Shown in pieces: positions 8,405 to 16,173 of a DNA stretch of 33,576 bases. Each line of letters starts with the position of its first letter. Within the stretch, counting starts at the first letter, position 1. The notes under the pieces are model-generated. The model was not told the origin of the DNA. It saw only the letters and a list, made by a program, of their open reading frames with translations, and ran no database searches. The position numbers and the translations under genes were made by a program. Source of the DNA: a virus; IMG/VR virus record IMGVR_UViG_3300031825_000054, positions 1 through 33,576 of that record; one strand, written 5' to 3'.

Positions 8405-8859
8405 CCACCCGGGTGTACGAGGGCAAGAAGGCCCTGTTCGATCGGCTGGCCGTCCTCACAGCCACCGGGCAGCCGCTGGACGGCATCCAGGTGGCGTACG
8501 CGTTCCCCGGCGACCCGCAGCTGGAGTGCGTGTACGGCGGCGGGGTGCGGTTCTCCCACGAGGACGCCGTGGCCGAACGGGGCGTGCTGGTCACCGAGGT
8601 GGCGTTGGTGTCGGTGTACATCCGCGTGGCCCGCAAGCCGGCAGTGCCGGTGGAGGAGACCGACACCCGTGCGGCGGAGATCTTCGCCCAGCTCGCGGTG
8701 CAGCTGACCGGCAACCCGTACCTGGCCGGCCAGCTCATGTTCGCCGGCATCACCCAGGGGCAGGGCGACTACGAGGTGCTGCCCGACGGCAGCCAGTCGA
8801 CCAGCATCCTCGGCGTGCAGGCCCGCATCGAGACCGACCTCACCTACGGAGCCGCCTGA
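8401..8859 (+). CDS. Tail terminator-like protein
   Basis: 152 residues. The N-terminal helix followed by GIQVAYAFPGDPQLECVYGG, a central strand VTEVALVSVYIRVARKP and a helix with DTRAAEIFAQLAVQL match the pattern of small neck proteins that cap the tail tube in siphoviruses of actinobacteria. The C-terminal QSTSILGVQARIETDLTYGAA is a typical final beta strand. The GTG start overlaps the connector stop and the TGA stop overlaps the next ATG, so expression is coupled to both. It precedes the gp10-like gene, the reverse of the most common order, so the assignment between terminator and stopper is tentative. Confidence 0.65.
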   Translation: MTTRVYEGKKALFDRLAVLTATGQPLDGIQVAYAFPGDPQLECVYGGGVRFSHEDAVAERGVLVTEVALVSVYIRVARKPAVPVEETDTRAAEIFAQLAVQLTGNPYLAGQLMFAGITQGQGDYEVLPDGSQSTSILGVQARIETDLTYGAA

Positions 8860-9170
8860 TGTCCGGGGTGCGCGTCGACGTCGACCAGCAGGCCGTCGCC
8901 GCGGTGGCGGCCAGCACGGACGTGCGGGACCTGCTGATGGAGGCCGGCGAACCGGTCGAGGACCGCGCGAAGCTCGGCGCGCCGAAGGAGACCGGGGAGG
9001 GCGCCGGGTCGATCCGGCGGGAGCCGGTGTTGGACGGCTTCGCCTGGACGGTGCGGATCAGCTGGGACCGGCCGCACTACTACCTGTACTTCCACGACCG
9101 GGGCACTGAGCATCTGCCGGCCCGGCCGTTCCTGGAGCCCGCGTTGGAAGCGGCGATCGGAGGCATCTGA
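8859..9170 (+). CDS. HK97 gp10-like neck/tail-completion protein
   Basis: 103-residue protein with the hallmarks of the HK97 gp10 family: an N-terminal helix (VAAVAASTDVRDLLMEAGEP), an early loop with GAPKETGEGAGSI corresponding to the usual P-x-x-TG-x-L/S segment, strands around AWTVRISWDRPHYYLYFHDRGTEH (a pattern of aromatic residues then H-x-x-GT), and a final RPFLEPALEAA helix. This last element is the most diagnostic. Members join the head connector to the tail. ATG 8859 overlaps the preceding stop and TGA overlaps the next ATG. Confidence 0.85.
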   Translation: MSGVRVDVDQQAVAAVAASTDVRDLLMEAGEPVEDRAKLGAPKETGEGAGSIRREPVLDGFAWTVRISWDRPHYYLYFHDRGTEHLPARPFLEPALEAAIGGI

Positions 9171-9583
9171 TGACGTACCCGGGTATCGAGAACGATCCGC
9201 AGGCCGCGCAGGTCAACCCGGACCTGGTGGCGGTGGAGGAACGCCGCCGGCAGCGGGAGGCCGAGTACGGGGTGTGGGTGGCCATCCGCGACATCCCGTG
9301 GGGCACCGTCCTGGCTGCCACCCCCGGCATGCGGGTGCCCACCTCCACGGTGCAGCGGCTGAAGTGGGACCAGCTGGGCCTGGTCGCGAAGCGCACCTCC
9401 ACGGCCGGGCGGGAGGTGCTGGAGCGCACCGGCGCGGCCACCACCGAGGAACGGGAGCGGTGGGCGGCCGAGGACAAGGCCGCCGCCGACCGCGCCCGCG
9501 CGGCCGAACAGGAGAAGACCGCGGCGGCCGAGAAGAGGGCGGCCGGACGCACGACCACGACCGGGAAAGGAGGGGCCAGCTGA
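9170..9583 (+). CDS. Hypothetical tail-region protein with charged coiled-coil C-terminus
   Basis: 137 residues, family not recognised. The first 85 residues look globular (PGIENDPQAAQVNPDLVAV, AIRDIPWGTVLAATPGMRVP, STVQRLKWDQLGLVA), and the region around 40-70 contains a Pro-Trp turn and a possible small winged-helix-like pattern. Residues 86-130 are a run of Glu, Arg, Lys and Ala predicting a single long helix, then a basic TTTTGKGGAS tail. Both ends overlap neighbouring genes by one base (TGATG), placing it firmly in the neck/tail operon before the tube gene. A structural or assembly role is likely only by context. Confidence 0.75.
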   Translation: MTYPGIENDPQAAQVNPDLVAVEERRRQREAEYGVWVAIRDIPWGTVLAATPGMRVPTSTVQRLKWDQLGLVAKRTSTAGREVLERTGAATTEERERWAAEDKAAADRARAAEQEKTAAAEKRAAGRTTTTGKGGAS

Positions 9584-10176
9584 TGTCGCTGACCCAGGCC
9601 ACACCGCTGCTGATCAAGGAGCCCGGGTTCCTGTTCCACGCCCTGCTGGCCAGCAGCGAGCCTCTGCACGCCGCGGCCGGGTCCACCTACGACGCCGACC
9701 CGTGGCCGGCAGCGTGGATCCCGTGGGGCCCCACTCTGGAGGGGTCGGTGTTCGCCAACAGCCAGAACGTCGAGCCGATCCGGGTCGCCGAGCTGTTCGA
9801 CGCGGTCGCCTACTCGGTGACGGAGGTGACCACCACCCTGGCGTTCGCGGTCACGAACTACACCCTGCACAACCTGCGCCGGGCGATGAACGCCCCGTCG
9901 TCGCTGGTGACCACCGTGTCCGGCACGGCCGCGACCCTGTCCAGCAAGCTGGAGCCGCCGGACCCCAGCGAGATCGTCCGCAGCATGATCGGCTGGGAGT
10001 CCCTGGACCACACGCTGCGGCTGGTGGGCCGGCAGTGCATCAACGGCGGCGAGCTCCAGTCCACCTACGGCCGCGGCGCTGCGGCCGGCATCGCCACGGT
10101 GTGGAACTTCGAAAGGCCGGCGTCCGGTAAGCCGTTCGCGTTCTACGGCGCCGGCGTCGACCGGCTGGGAGCCTGA
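9583..10176 (+). CDS. Major tail tube protein
   Basis: 197-residue protein expected to polymerise into the tail tube. It begins with LTQATPLLIKEPGFLF and contains AAWIPWGPTLEGSVFA and NSQNVEPIRVAELFDAVAY, a pattern typical of actinophage tube proteins where early strands pack into hexameric rings. It continues with alternating strands and an internal helix region (NLRRAMNAP). The position between the neck genes and the tail-assembly chaperone is the canonical place of the tube gene. Start ATG overlaps the previous stop. Function assigned from context and secondary-structure pattern, not from a catalytic motif. Confidence 0.85.
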   Translation: MSLTQATPLLIKEPGFLFHALLASSEPLHAAAGSTYDADPWPAAWIPWGPTLEGSVFANSQNVEPIRVAELFDAVAYSVTEVTTTLAFAVTNYTLHNLRRAMNAPSSLVTTVSGTAATLSSKLEPPDPSEIVRSMIGWESLDHTLRLVGRQCINGGELQSTYGRGAAAGIATVWNFERPASGKPFAFYGAGVDRLGA

Positions 10177-10177
10177 C

Positions 10178-10834
10178 GTGGGCCGCAACATCGGCACCCT
10201 CGGCCGGCAGCGCGATCCCCTCGACCTGGAGTTCACCTACTTCGGGTCGACGATCCGCGTGCACCCGCAGGCCACCGACGCCGTCGAGCTCGAGTTCCTT
10301 CAGGCCGGCCGGGAGCTGGACATGTCGGCGCTGGAGGGCGTGGACCTGACCCGGGTCGACGCCCTCGACCCGGAGCAGCAGGTCAAGCTGGCCACCGCGA
10401 TGGGTCAGGCGGTGGCCGCCACCTACCGGGTGTTGGAGGGGGCGCTGCGGCAGCTGATCCACCCCGACGACTGGGCCCGGTACTGGCGGCTGGGCATGCA
10501 GCACGGGCAGCAGATCCGGGACCGGATGGCCGACGTCAAGGCCATCACCGCGGCGGTGGTGGAGGCGACCACGGATTTTCCTACTGGGCCGCGCGCCGCC
10601 TCGCCGGCTGGGCCCGCCACAACGCCGCCCGCATCCGGGGACGTCTCGCCCTCGCTGACCCCGGCACCGCCGGCCGGTTCGGACCTGGAGCGGGCGTTGG
10701 CCCTGGAGAGGGGCCGCCCGGACATCCAGGAGTTCTACGTGATGCAGGCCGAGGCGGAGGAACGGGAACGCCGGGAGGCCCGGGAGCAGGCGAAGAAGGA
10801 CCAGCGGAAGCTGGCGGCGGCGGGCCTGGCCTGA
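10178..10834 (+). CDS. Tail assembly chaperone (G-like), 0-frame product
   Basis: Chaperone expected to bind the tape measure and recruit tube subunits, equivalent to lambda gpG. 218 residues from GTG 10178. The first 130 residues resemble the family: LGRQRDPLDLEFTYFGSTIRV at the start, then an acidic helix region and an IHPDDWARYWRLGMQHGQ segment that matches the conserved tail-chaperone core. After residue 134 the 0-frame becomes a Pro/Ala/Ser/Thr-rich linker, then a charged helix ending RKLAAAGLA. At codons 133-134 a four-T run (GATTTTCC) permits a -1 slip into an open frame reaching 11082, as described separately. The position between tube and tape-measure genes is diagnostic. Confidence 0.8.
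   Translation: MGRNIGTLGRQRDPLDLEFTYFGSTIRVHPQATDAVELEFLQAGRELDMSALEGVDLTRVDALDPEQQVKLATAMGQAVAATYRVLEGALRQLIHPDDWARYWRLGMQHGQQIRDRMADVKAITAAVVEATTDFPTGPRAASPAGPATTPPASGDVSPSLTPAPPAGSDLERALALERGRPDIQEFYVMQAEAEERERREAREQAKKDQRKLAAAGLA
10573..10582 (+). other. Candidate programmed -1 ribosomal frameshift site
   Basis: The 0-frame reads ACG GAT TTT CCT; T 10576-10579 lets a Phe-tRNA re-pair perfectly after slipping back one base (TTT to TTT). The -1 frame is then open from 10579 to the TAG at 11080-11082. The first 20 codons of the -1 frame have G or C at all 20 third positions, against 15 of 20 in the 0-frame, so both frames look coding here. The P-site re-pairing (GAT to GGA) is poor, so it is not a classical heptamer. 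A slip here would give a protein of about 301 residues. Confidence 0.5.
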
Positions 10835-10845
10835 GCCTGGCGGAC

Positions 10846-11082
10846 GTGCTGGCGGTGGCGTACGTGCTGCGGCTGGAAGACCTGGCCCGCGACGTGCACG
10901 CCCACACCGTCGCCGCATGCCTCGCCCAGGCCCTCGGCATGCAGCAGGTCGCCGGCGACCGCGCCGACTGGGACCTGGTGAAGGCCCGGTTCGACGCGGA
11001 GCTGGCGGCCCCGCCGGCCGGCGAGGGCCCCCACGACGACAGCCCGCGCGGGATCAAGCTGCGGGCCCTCGGCGTGGCGTAG
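10846..11082 (+). CDS. Tail assembly chaperone T-like segment (frameshift extension or separate small gene)
   Basis: The 78-codon segment LAVAYVLRLEDLARDVHAH, then a helix with LAQALGMQQV, ends with RGIKLRALGVA. It is in the -1 frame relative to the upstream chaperone and begins 11 bases after its stop. GTG 10846 has no convincing Shine-Dalgarno, and the frame is open upstream back to at least 10579, so it is probably the C-terminal part of a gpGT-like fusion. Independent, coupled translation from GTG 10846 is the alternative. It immediately precedes the tape-measure gene, as the T part does in other siphoviruses. Confidence 0.65.
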   Translation: MLAVAYVLRLEDLARDVHAHTVAACLAQALGMQQVAGDRADWDLVKARFDAELAAPPAGEGPHDDSPRGIKLRALGVA

Positions 11083-11100
11083 CGGAAAGGGAGGTGCGCG

Positions 11101-13473
11101 GTGGCGACGAAGAAGCTGGCTGACGCGTACCTGGAGCTACGCGCGGACGACTCCAAGCTGTCCGGTGACGTCAAGGTCAAGGCGACCCGGGTTGGCAAGG
11201 AGTTCGGCGGGCAGCTCAACCGGGCGCTGCGCACGCTGAGCATCGACCCGATCGACGTCAAGGCCGACCCCAAGGCCGCCATCGCGGCGATCGAGACGAC
11301 CCGGCAGCGGCTGCGGCAGATGTCGACCGAGGCGTCCAGCGTCGAGATGCGCATCAAGGCCGAACGCGCGATCACCCAGGTGGAGCGGTTCCGCAAGCAG
11401 CTCGGCGCCGTCGACGACACACCGGTCGAGCCGAAGGTGGAGGTGTCGCCGGCGCAGCGGCAGATCGAGCAGCTGCGCCGCCAGCTGACCGCCCTCGGCA
11501 TCGACCCCGTCGACATCGACGCCGACCCGAAGAAGGCCGTCGCGGCGATCAAGCGCGTCGACGAGCAGCTGCGCCGTCTGTCCGGCGAGGCCGCCACCGT
11601 CCACGTGCGGGTCGACGCCGAGTCGGCCCGGTCCAGCCTGGCCCGGTTCCGCAACCTGGTCGGCGACGCCGGGGGCGACGCCGCCAGCGGCTTCGCGGCG
11701 CAGTTCGGGGCGAAGGTCGGCCCGCTGATGGCCCGGCTGCCGCTGTCCCCGTACGTCGCCGCGGCGGTGGCTATCGCCGCGGCGGCCGCCGCACCGGGCC
11801 TGGCCGGTGTCCTGTCCGCCGCGGTGGTCGGCGGCGCGGGGGCGGGCGGCATCATCGGCGGCGTCAAGATCGCCTCCACGCACCCTGCCGTGCAGCAGTC
11901 GGCGCAGCTGGTGGCCGCCGACTTCACCAAGGCCATGCAGCGCGCTGGCGTGTCGTTCGTGCCGGTGGTCGTCGACGCCCTCGGTGACGTGCGGTCCGAG
12001 ATCTACGTCCTGGAGGACGACGTCGAGCGGGCGCTGACCCGCGCCGCCGTCTACGTGCGCCCGCTGACGAAGGACTTCCTGGCCGGCGCCCGCCGCGGTG
12101 TGGAGGGCTTCGCCACCGCGGTGGAGCGGTCCGGGCCGGTCCTGACCGTGGTCGGTAACATCGGCGAGCGGGCGGGTGACCTGCTCGGCGACACCTTGGA
12201 GGGCCTGTCCGAGCACAGCGTGGAGGCCGGGCACGCCCTGGCGGTGTTGTGGACGATCGTCGAGTACGGCACCCGGTCGATCTTCGGCACGATCGAGATG
12301 CTGACCACCGCGTACGGCTGGTTCGAGAAGGTTGGCGCGGTGCTGACCGCCGACACCGCCAAGCTGGGCCGGCTCGCCGCCGAGCAGGAGTTGGCCAAGC
12401 AGTCCGGTGGTGGCCTGTCCGACGGGCTGCGGCAGCTGCTCGACGGGTTCACTCAGGCCGGCACGGGCGCGGCCACCATGGGGTCGCAGGTGCGGTCGCT
12501 GCGGCAGATCCTCGACGAGTTCACCACCGGCGCGCTGGACGCCCGGCAGGCCAACCGCGACTACGAGGCCGCGATTGACGCCGTGTCCGAGTCGGTGAAG
12601 AAGAACGGCGCGACCCTGGACATCCACACCGCGAAGGGCCGCGCCAACCAGGCCACCCTGGACGAACTGGTGCGGGTGACGCAGCGCAAGTCCGCGGCGA
12701 CCCTGCAGATGACCCAGGACCAGGAGAAGGCCAACGCCGTCACCGAGCAGGGCAAGGCCGCGTTCATTCGGGCCGCCACTGCGATGGGCATGAGCGCCAC
12801 GAAGGCGCGCGAGCTCGCGAACAGCCTGTTCAAGATCCCCGACGTGGACCGGACGGTCACCATCCGCAACAAGCAGGCCCTCGACGCGATCCACGCGGTG
12901 CAGCAGTCCCTCGGCAAGATCAAGGACGTACACGTCGGCGTCTACTACGACATCCACGGCAATCTGAAGCTGCCGGGTGGCACGCAGCTGAAGGGCCTCG
13001 CCGGCGGCGGCCCGGTCGACGACGCGCCCGGCCCGAAGGGCGTCGACTCGCGCGCCTACCTGCTGGCCCGCGGCGAGCACGTGTTCACCGCGCCGGAGGT
13101 CGACCGGCTCGGCGGGCAGCAGGCCGTGCTCGAGCTGCGGCGGCAGATCATGTCGTGGCCCACCGGCTGGCGGCCCGGCACCACCACCATGGCGCCGACC
13201 GCCGTAGCGACGGCCCGGCCGCGGGTGATGGACTCCGGCGGCCAGCTGATGCCCGGCTGGAACCCGCCGATCTACAACGGCACCGGCCGGCCGGAAGCGG
13301 TCACTACCGCCCGGTCGATGGACGACATCGCCACCCTGCTGCGTGTGCTCATCCGCCGCCAGGAGGACACCATCGCCGCGGTGGCGGAGATCGCGCCGGG
13401 CGTCGGTCAGGCGATCAACGGGGTGGGGCAGACGCTGCGAGTGAGAGGCAGGACCGGGGCATGGCCACGCTGA
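11101..13473 (+). CDS. Tape measure protein
   Basis: Determines tail length and may reach the cell membrane during DNA injection. 790 residues, short for a siphovirus; at about 0.15 nm per residue this predicts a tail near 120 nm. Start GTG 11101 has AAAGGGAGG seven bases upstream. Residues 1-190 are charged helices with an 86-residue tandem duplication (LSIDPIDVKADPKAAIAAI from 46 and LGIDPVDIDADPKKAVAAI from 132). Residues 215-260 are an Ala/Gly-rich hydrophobic region that could span a membrane. Further helices follow, and the last 130 residues (GGGPVDDAPGPKGVDSR, LARGEHVFTAPEVDRLGG) match the typical C-terminal domain of actinophage tape measures. No lytic motif was recognised. Confidence 0.93.
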   Translation: MATKKLADAYLELRADDSKLSGDVKVKATRVGKEFGGQLNRALRTLSIDPIDVKADPKAAIAAIETTRQRLRQMSTEASSVEMRIKAERAITQVERFRKQLGAVDDTPVEPKVEVSPAQRQIEQLRRQLTALGIDPVDIDADPKKAVAAIKRVDEQLRRLSGEAATVHVRVDAESARSSLARFRNLVGDAGGDAASGFAAQFGAKVGPLMARLPLSPYVAAAVAIAAAAAAPGLAGVLSAAVVGGAGAGGIIGGVKIASTHPAVQQSAQLVAADFTKAMQRAGVSFVPVVVDALGDVRSEIYVLEDDVERALTRAAVYVRPLTKDFLAGARRGVEGFATAVERSGPVLTVVGNIGERAGDLLGDTLEGLSEHSVEAGHALAVLWTIVEYGTRSIFGTIEMLTTAYGWFEKVGAVLTADTAKLGRLAAEQELAKQSGGGLSDGLRQLLDGFTQAGTGAATMGSQVRSLRQILDEFTTGALDARQANRDYEAAIDAVSESVKKNGATLDIHTAKGRANQATLDELVRVTQRKSAATLQMTQDQEKANAVTEQGKAAFIRAATAMGMSATKARELANSLFKIPDVDRTVTIRNKQALDAIHAVQQSLGKIKDVHVGVYYDIHGNLKLPGGTQLKGLAGGGPVDDAPGPKGVDSRAYLLARGEHVFTAPEVDRLGGQQAVLELRRQIMSWPTGWRPGTTTMAPTAVATARPRVMDSGGQLMPGWNPPIYNGTGRPEAVTTARSMDDIATLLRVLIRRQEDTIAAVAEIAPGVGQAINGVGQTLRVRGRTGAWPR

Positions 13474-13838
13474 CACTCGACCGAGTCTGGATCAACCGGC
13501 TGGACAGCGGTGAGGCCATCTCCGCGCAGTCCGCCCCCGGCCGCGCCCGCTCATCATCCAAGGACGGCGAGGTACGCACCTACGCCGGCGGCCGGCAGCG
13601 CTCGATCACTCAGGCCGGTGTGCGGGGCCGCTTCGAGGTGACGTTGGTGCAGGTGACGTTCGCCGACCTCGCGCGGCTGGAGTCCTGGATGGGCGTGCCG
13701 GTGCAGCTGCGCGACCACCGCGGGCAGTGGTTCACCGGGGTGTTCTTCGAGGTGCCCGCCGTCGAGCACCGGGACAACCGCGACCGCTACGACGTGCCGC
13801 TGTCGCTGCGCACGATCACCACCCCGGAGGGTGTGTGA
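13461..13838 (+). CDS. Minor tail protein, possible distal-tail component
   Basis: 125 residues from ATG 13461, with AGGA seven bases upstream, overlapping the end of the tape-measure gene by 13 bases. The protein is beta-rich: LTLDRVWINRLDSGEAI, VRTYAGGRQRSITQAG, FEVTLVQVTFADLARLESW, VQLRDHRGQWFTGVFFEV and a final PLSLRTIT. This resembles small distal-tail or tail-tip proteins with one beta-sandwich. The position after the tape measure and before larger tail-tip genes supports a role in the tail tip. Exact family not recognised. Confidence 0.75.
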   Translation: MATLTLDRVWINRLDSGEAISAQSAPGRARSSSKDGEVRTYAGGRQRSITQAGVRGRFEVTLVQVTFADLARLESWMGVPVQLRDHRGQWFTGVFFEVPAVEHRDNRDRYDVPLSLRTITTPEGV

Positions 13839-15010
13839 TGCAGCCCGTGACCGCGCCGCCCCGCGATGCGCTGACCGAGGCGCAGGTGACCGCGCTGATC
13901 CGCGACGCCCCCGGCATCGAGATCGCCGGCGGCTGCGAGCTGCTGGACATGTCCCTGACGGTCCTCGACGACATCAGCGACGTGCTGGAGGGCGGGTCGG
14001 TCACCCGGCAGTCGTACGCGGATCTGCACGGCAGCGCGCAGCTGGTGCTGGAGGGCGCGTTGGACTGGGGGCGGGCGCTGGTGCGCCCCTACATGCTGGT
14101 GTCCAGCCCAACCCTGCGTAACGTCCGGTTTAACCTGGGCGCGTACTTCACCTCCAGCCCCCGCAACACCCTCGGCGCGGACCCGGCGCTGTACGCGGTG
14201 ACCGGTTACGACGTCTTGGACGTGCTCAACGCCCCGGTGGGTGAGGCGTACGCGGTCGACAAGGGCACGGGCTACCTGACGGCGGTGGAGACGATCCTCC
14301 AGGACCAGGGCGTCACGCAGTACGTGATCGACCAGATGTCGGCGGGGTCGGTGCTGCCGTCGGCGCGGGTGTGGCCGATGGACGAGCGGACGACCTGGCT
14401 GACCGTCGTCAACGGCCTGCTGGGGTCGATCGGCTACCAGGGCATCTGGTCGGACTGGGATGGCCGGCTGCGGGTGCAGCCGTACCAGTCGCCCGGGCAG
14501 CGCGGCAGCGAGTGGACCTACGACGTCGACCCCGCCACAGCGATCATCTCCCCGGAGCGGTCGGTGGAGCAGGACCTGTACCGGGCGCCCAACCGGTGGG
14601 TGTTCTACCGGTCCAACAACGTGGACGGGCCGGCGCCGGTGAACGGTGACGGCGTCTTCACCTACGTCAACCAGTCGGCTGGGCCCACGAGCGTGGACGC
14701 CCGGGGCGGGCGGGTGATCACCAAGCCGGTGCCGCTGGACGTCGGCGGTCAGCGGGAGCTGGTCAGCGCCGCGCAGAAGGTCATCGACGCGGACCTGCGC
14801 AACCCGGCGAAGGTCACCTTGACGACGTCGCCGAATCCGCTGCACTGGCACTTCGATCGGATCACGCTGACCGACCCGGCATGGCCGTGGCCGGACATGC
14901 TGGCGACCGCGTGGACCCTGCCGCTGGACGGCGGGGAGATGAGTCACGAGTGGTCGCAGGCGCGGCCAGATGTGTGGACCGGCCCGATCCCGAGGGACGT
15001 GACGGCATGA
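13838..15010 (+). CDS. Minor tail protein, tail-tip hub-like
   Basis: 390 residues from ATG 13838, which overlaps the previous stop. The sequence begins with an Asp/Leu-rich strand region (LLDMSLTVLDDISDVLEGG), continues with SQ-Y-A-D and HGSAQLVLEGALDWGRALV, then YAVTGYDVLDVLNAPVGEAY, and a LLGSIGYQGIWSDWDGRLRV segment. Such sequences are typical of hub or baseplate-type tail proteins (gp27/Tal-like) in actinophages, where barrel domains hold a protein-DNA channel. This is inferred from strand pattern and order. TGA overlaps the next ATG (ATGA). Confidence 0.75.
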   Translation: MQPVTAPPRDALTEAQVTALIRDAPGIEIAGGCELLDMSLTVLDDISDVLEGGSVTRQSYADLHGSAQLVLEGALDWGRALVRPYMLVSSPTLRNVRFNLGAYFTSSPRNTLGADPALYAVTGYDVLDVLNAPVGEAYAVDKGTGYLTAVETILQDQGVTQYVIDQMSAGSVLPSARVWPMDERTTWLTVVNGLLGSIGYQGIWSDWDGRLRVQPYQSPGQRGSEWTYDVDPATAIISPERSVEQDLYRAPNRWVFYRSNNVDGPAPVNGDGVFTYVNQSAGPTSVDARGGRVITKPVPLDVGGQRELVSAAQKVIDADLRNPAKVTLTTSPNPLHWHFDRITLTDPAWPWPDMLATAWTLPLDGGEMSHEWSQARPDVWTGPIPRDVTA

Positions 15011-16173
15011 GCCTCGCTGACGACATCGCCAGCTACGTCGCCGACGCCGACGACGCCAATGACGCCGACAGCGGGGGCCTGATCACCGCCGCGGGCACGG
15101 TGGCCACCTCCCCCTCGGCGGTGTCGACGGACCCGCTGACGGTCGTGCTCGACGGCTCCGCCGTGGCCGTCCCGGTCAAGCAGTTCCGGGCCTTCCCCGT
15201 GTTCCCCGGAATGCGGGTCGGCCTGGTGCGCATCGGCACCGACTGGGTGGTCATCGGCAGCTTCACTAACCCGGGTGCGGGCACCGGCCAGCAGCGGATG
15301 GCGGTGGGCGCGGACACCCCGCCGGAGTTGCAGACGTACGGCATCGGCGTGGCGATGCTGATGTACGACGTGGACAAGACCTCCGGGCTGGAGGTCGGCT
15401 ACTTCTTCATCGGCGTCAGCAACACCCTGGACTCCACCGCCAACGAAAAGGTGATGTTGTTCGGGCATGTGAAGTACCCGACGCCGGGCGATCCGTCGTC
15501 GCCCACGGCCAGCAACGTCAAGACGGACCACCAGATCAACCTTGAGGGATTCACCTGGTTCAAAGACTCCAGTGTCCGATTCCTGGATAGCGTCCCGTAC
15601 GTCCGGTTCCACAGCGCGGACATCATCTTTGAGCAGTACGGCGTCGGCAAGCCGGACCCGGCTGTGTGGTTCATGAACCACGACACGTGGTTCTACGGCC
15701 ACCAGGTGTCGATGAATCCGACTGAGTTCTGGGTGCACGGCCGCCTGTTTCAGAACAACGTCCGCACGGTCGAGAACGACGGCACGATCACCGCGACGGT
15801 GCTGGGCACCTCCAACACCCTCATCCCGGGGGCGGCGATCACCGACGTGACCAAGGAGTTGGACGGCAGCCGGATGCGGGTCCGCATCGAGGGGACCGGC
15901 TACCGGTCCAACGCCGCGTACACCCGCCTGCACTACGGGGTTCAGATCAGGAACAACTCAGGTGGGGCGGTGGTGGGTAACTACGACGTCGGGCGCATGG
16001 GCCTGTCGGTGGCGAACGACCGGCGCGGGTACTCCGCTGTCCGCACGCTACCGGCCATCGCGGCCGGGTCGTACACCGTGCAGGTGTACATGCGGACGAC
16101 CACGGCCGGGGGCCAGTTCGAGCTGGGCGGCACCGAGGACTGCCTCAACCTGACGTGGGAGGAGATCCACTGA
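15007..16173 (+). CDS. Minor tail protein with OB-like N-terminus and variable C-terminal region
   Basis: 388 residues from ATG 15007. Residues 1-95 contain acidic helices and then VVLDGSAVAVPVKQFRAFPVFPGMRVGLVRIGTDWVVIGSF, listed here as a region: a barrel-like domain like that in phage spike and hub proteins. Residues 100-250 are aromatic-rich (GYFFIG, NLEGFTWFKDSSVRF, PAVWFMNHDTWFYGHQV), probably host-binding. The C-terminal 120 residues form a beta-sandwich (GGAVVGNYDVGRMG, AGSYTVQVYMRTTTAGGQFELGG). One 60-base line here (15541-15600) is 32/60 G+C, clearly below the surrounding genes. The ATGA overlap couples it to the upstream gene. A receptor-binding role is inferred. Confidence 0.75.
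   Translation: MSLADDIASYVADADDANDADSGGLITAAGTVATSPSAVSTDPLTVVLDGSAVAVPVKQFRAFPVFPGMRVGLVRIGTDWVVIGSFTNPGAGTGQQRMAVGADTPPELQTYGIGVAMLMYDVDKTSGLEVGYFFIGVSNTLDSTANEKVMLFGHVKYPTPGDPSSPTASNVKTDHQINLEGFTWFKDSSVRFLDSVPYVRFHSADIIFEQYGVGKPDPAVWFMNHDTWFYGHQVSMNPTEFWVHGRLFQNNVRTVENDGTITATVLGTSNTLIPGAAITDVTKELDGSRMRVRIEGTGYRSNAAYTRLHYGVQIRNNSGGAVVGNYDVGRMGLSVANDRRGYSAVRTLPAIAAGSYTVQVYMRTTTAGGQFELGGTEDCLNLTWEEIH

Noticed and set aside
11137-13476. 779-codon minus-strand frame opposite the tape measure
   Set aside because: Shadow of a high-GC gene; no motif, no start context, and the plus-strand tape measure is clear.
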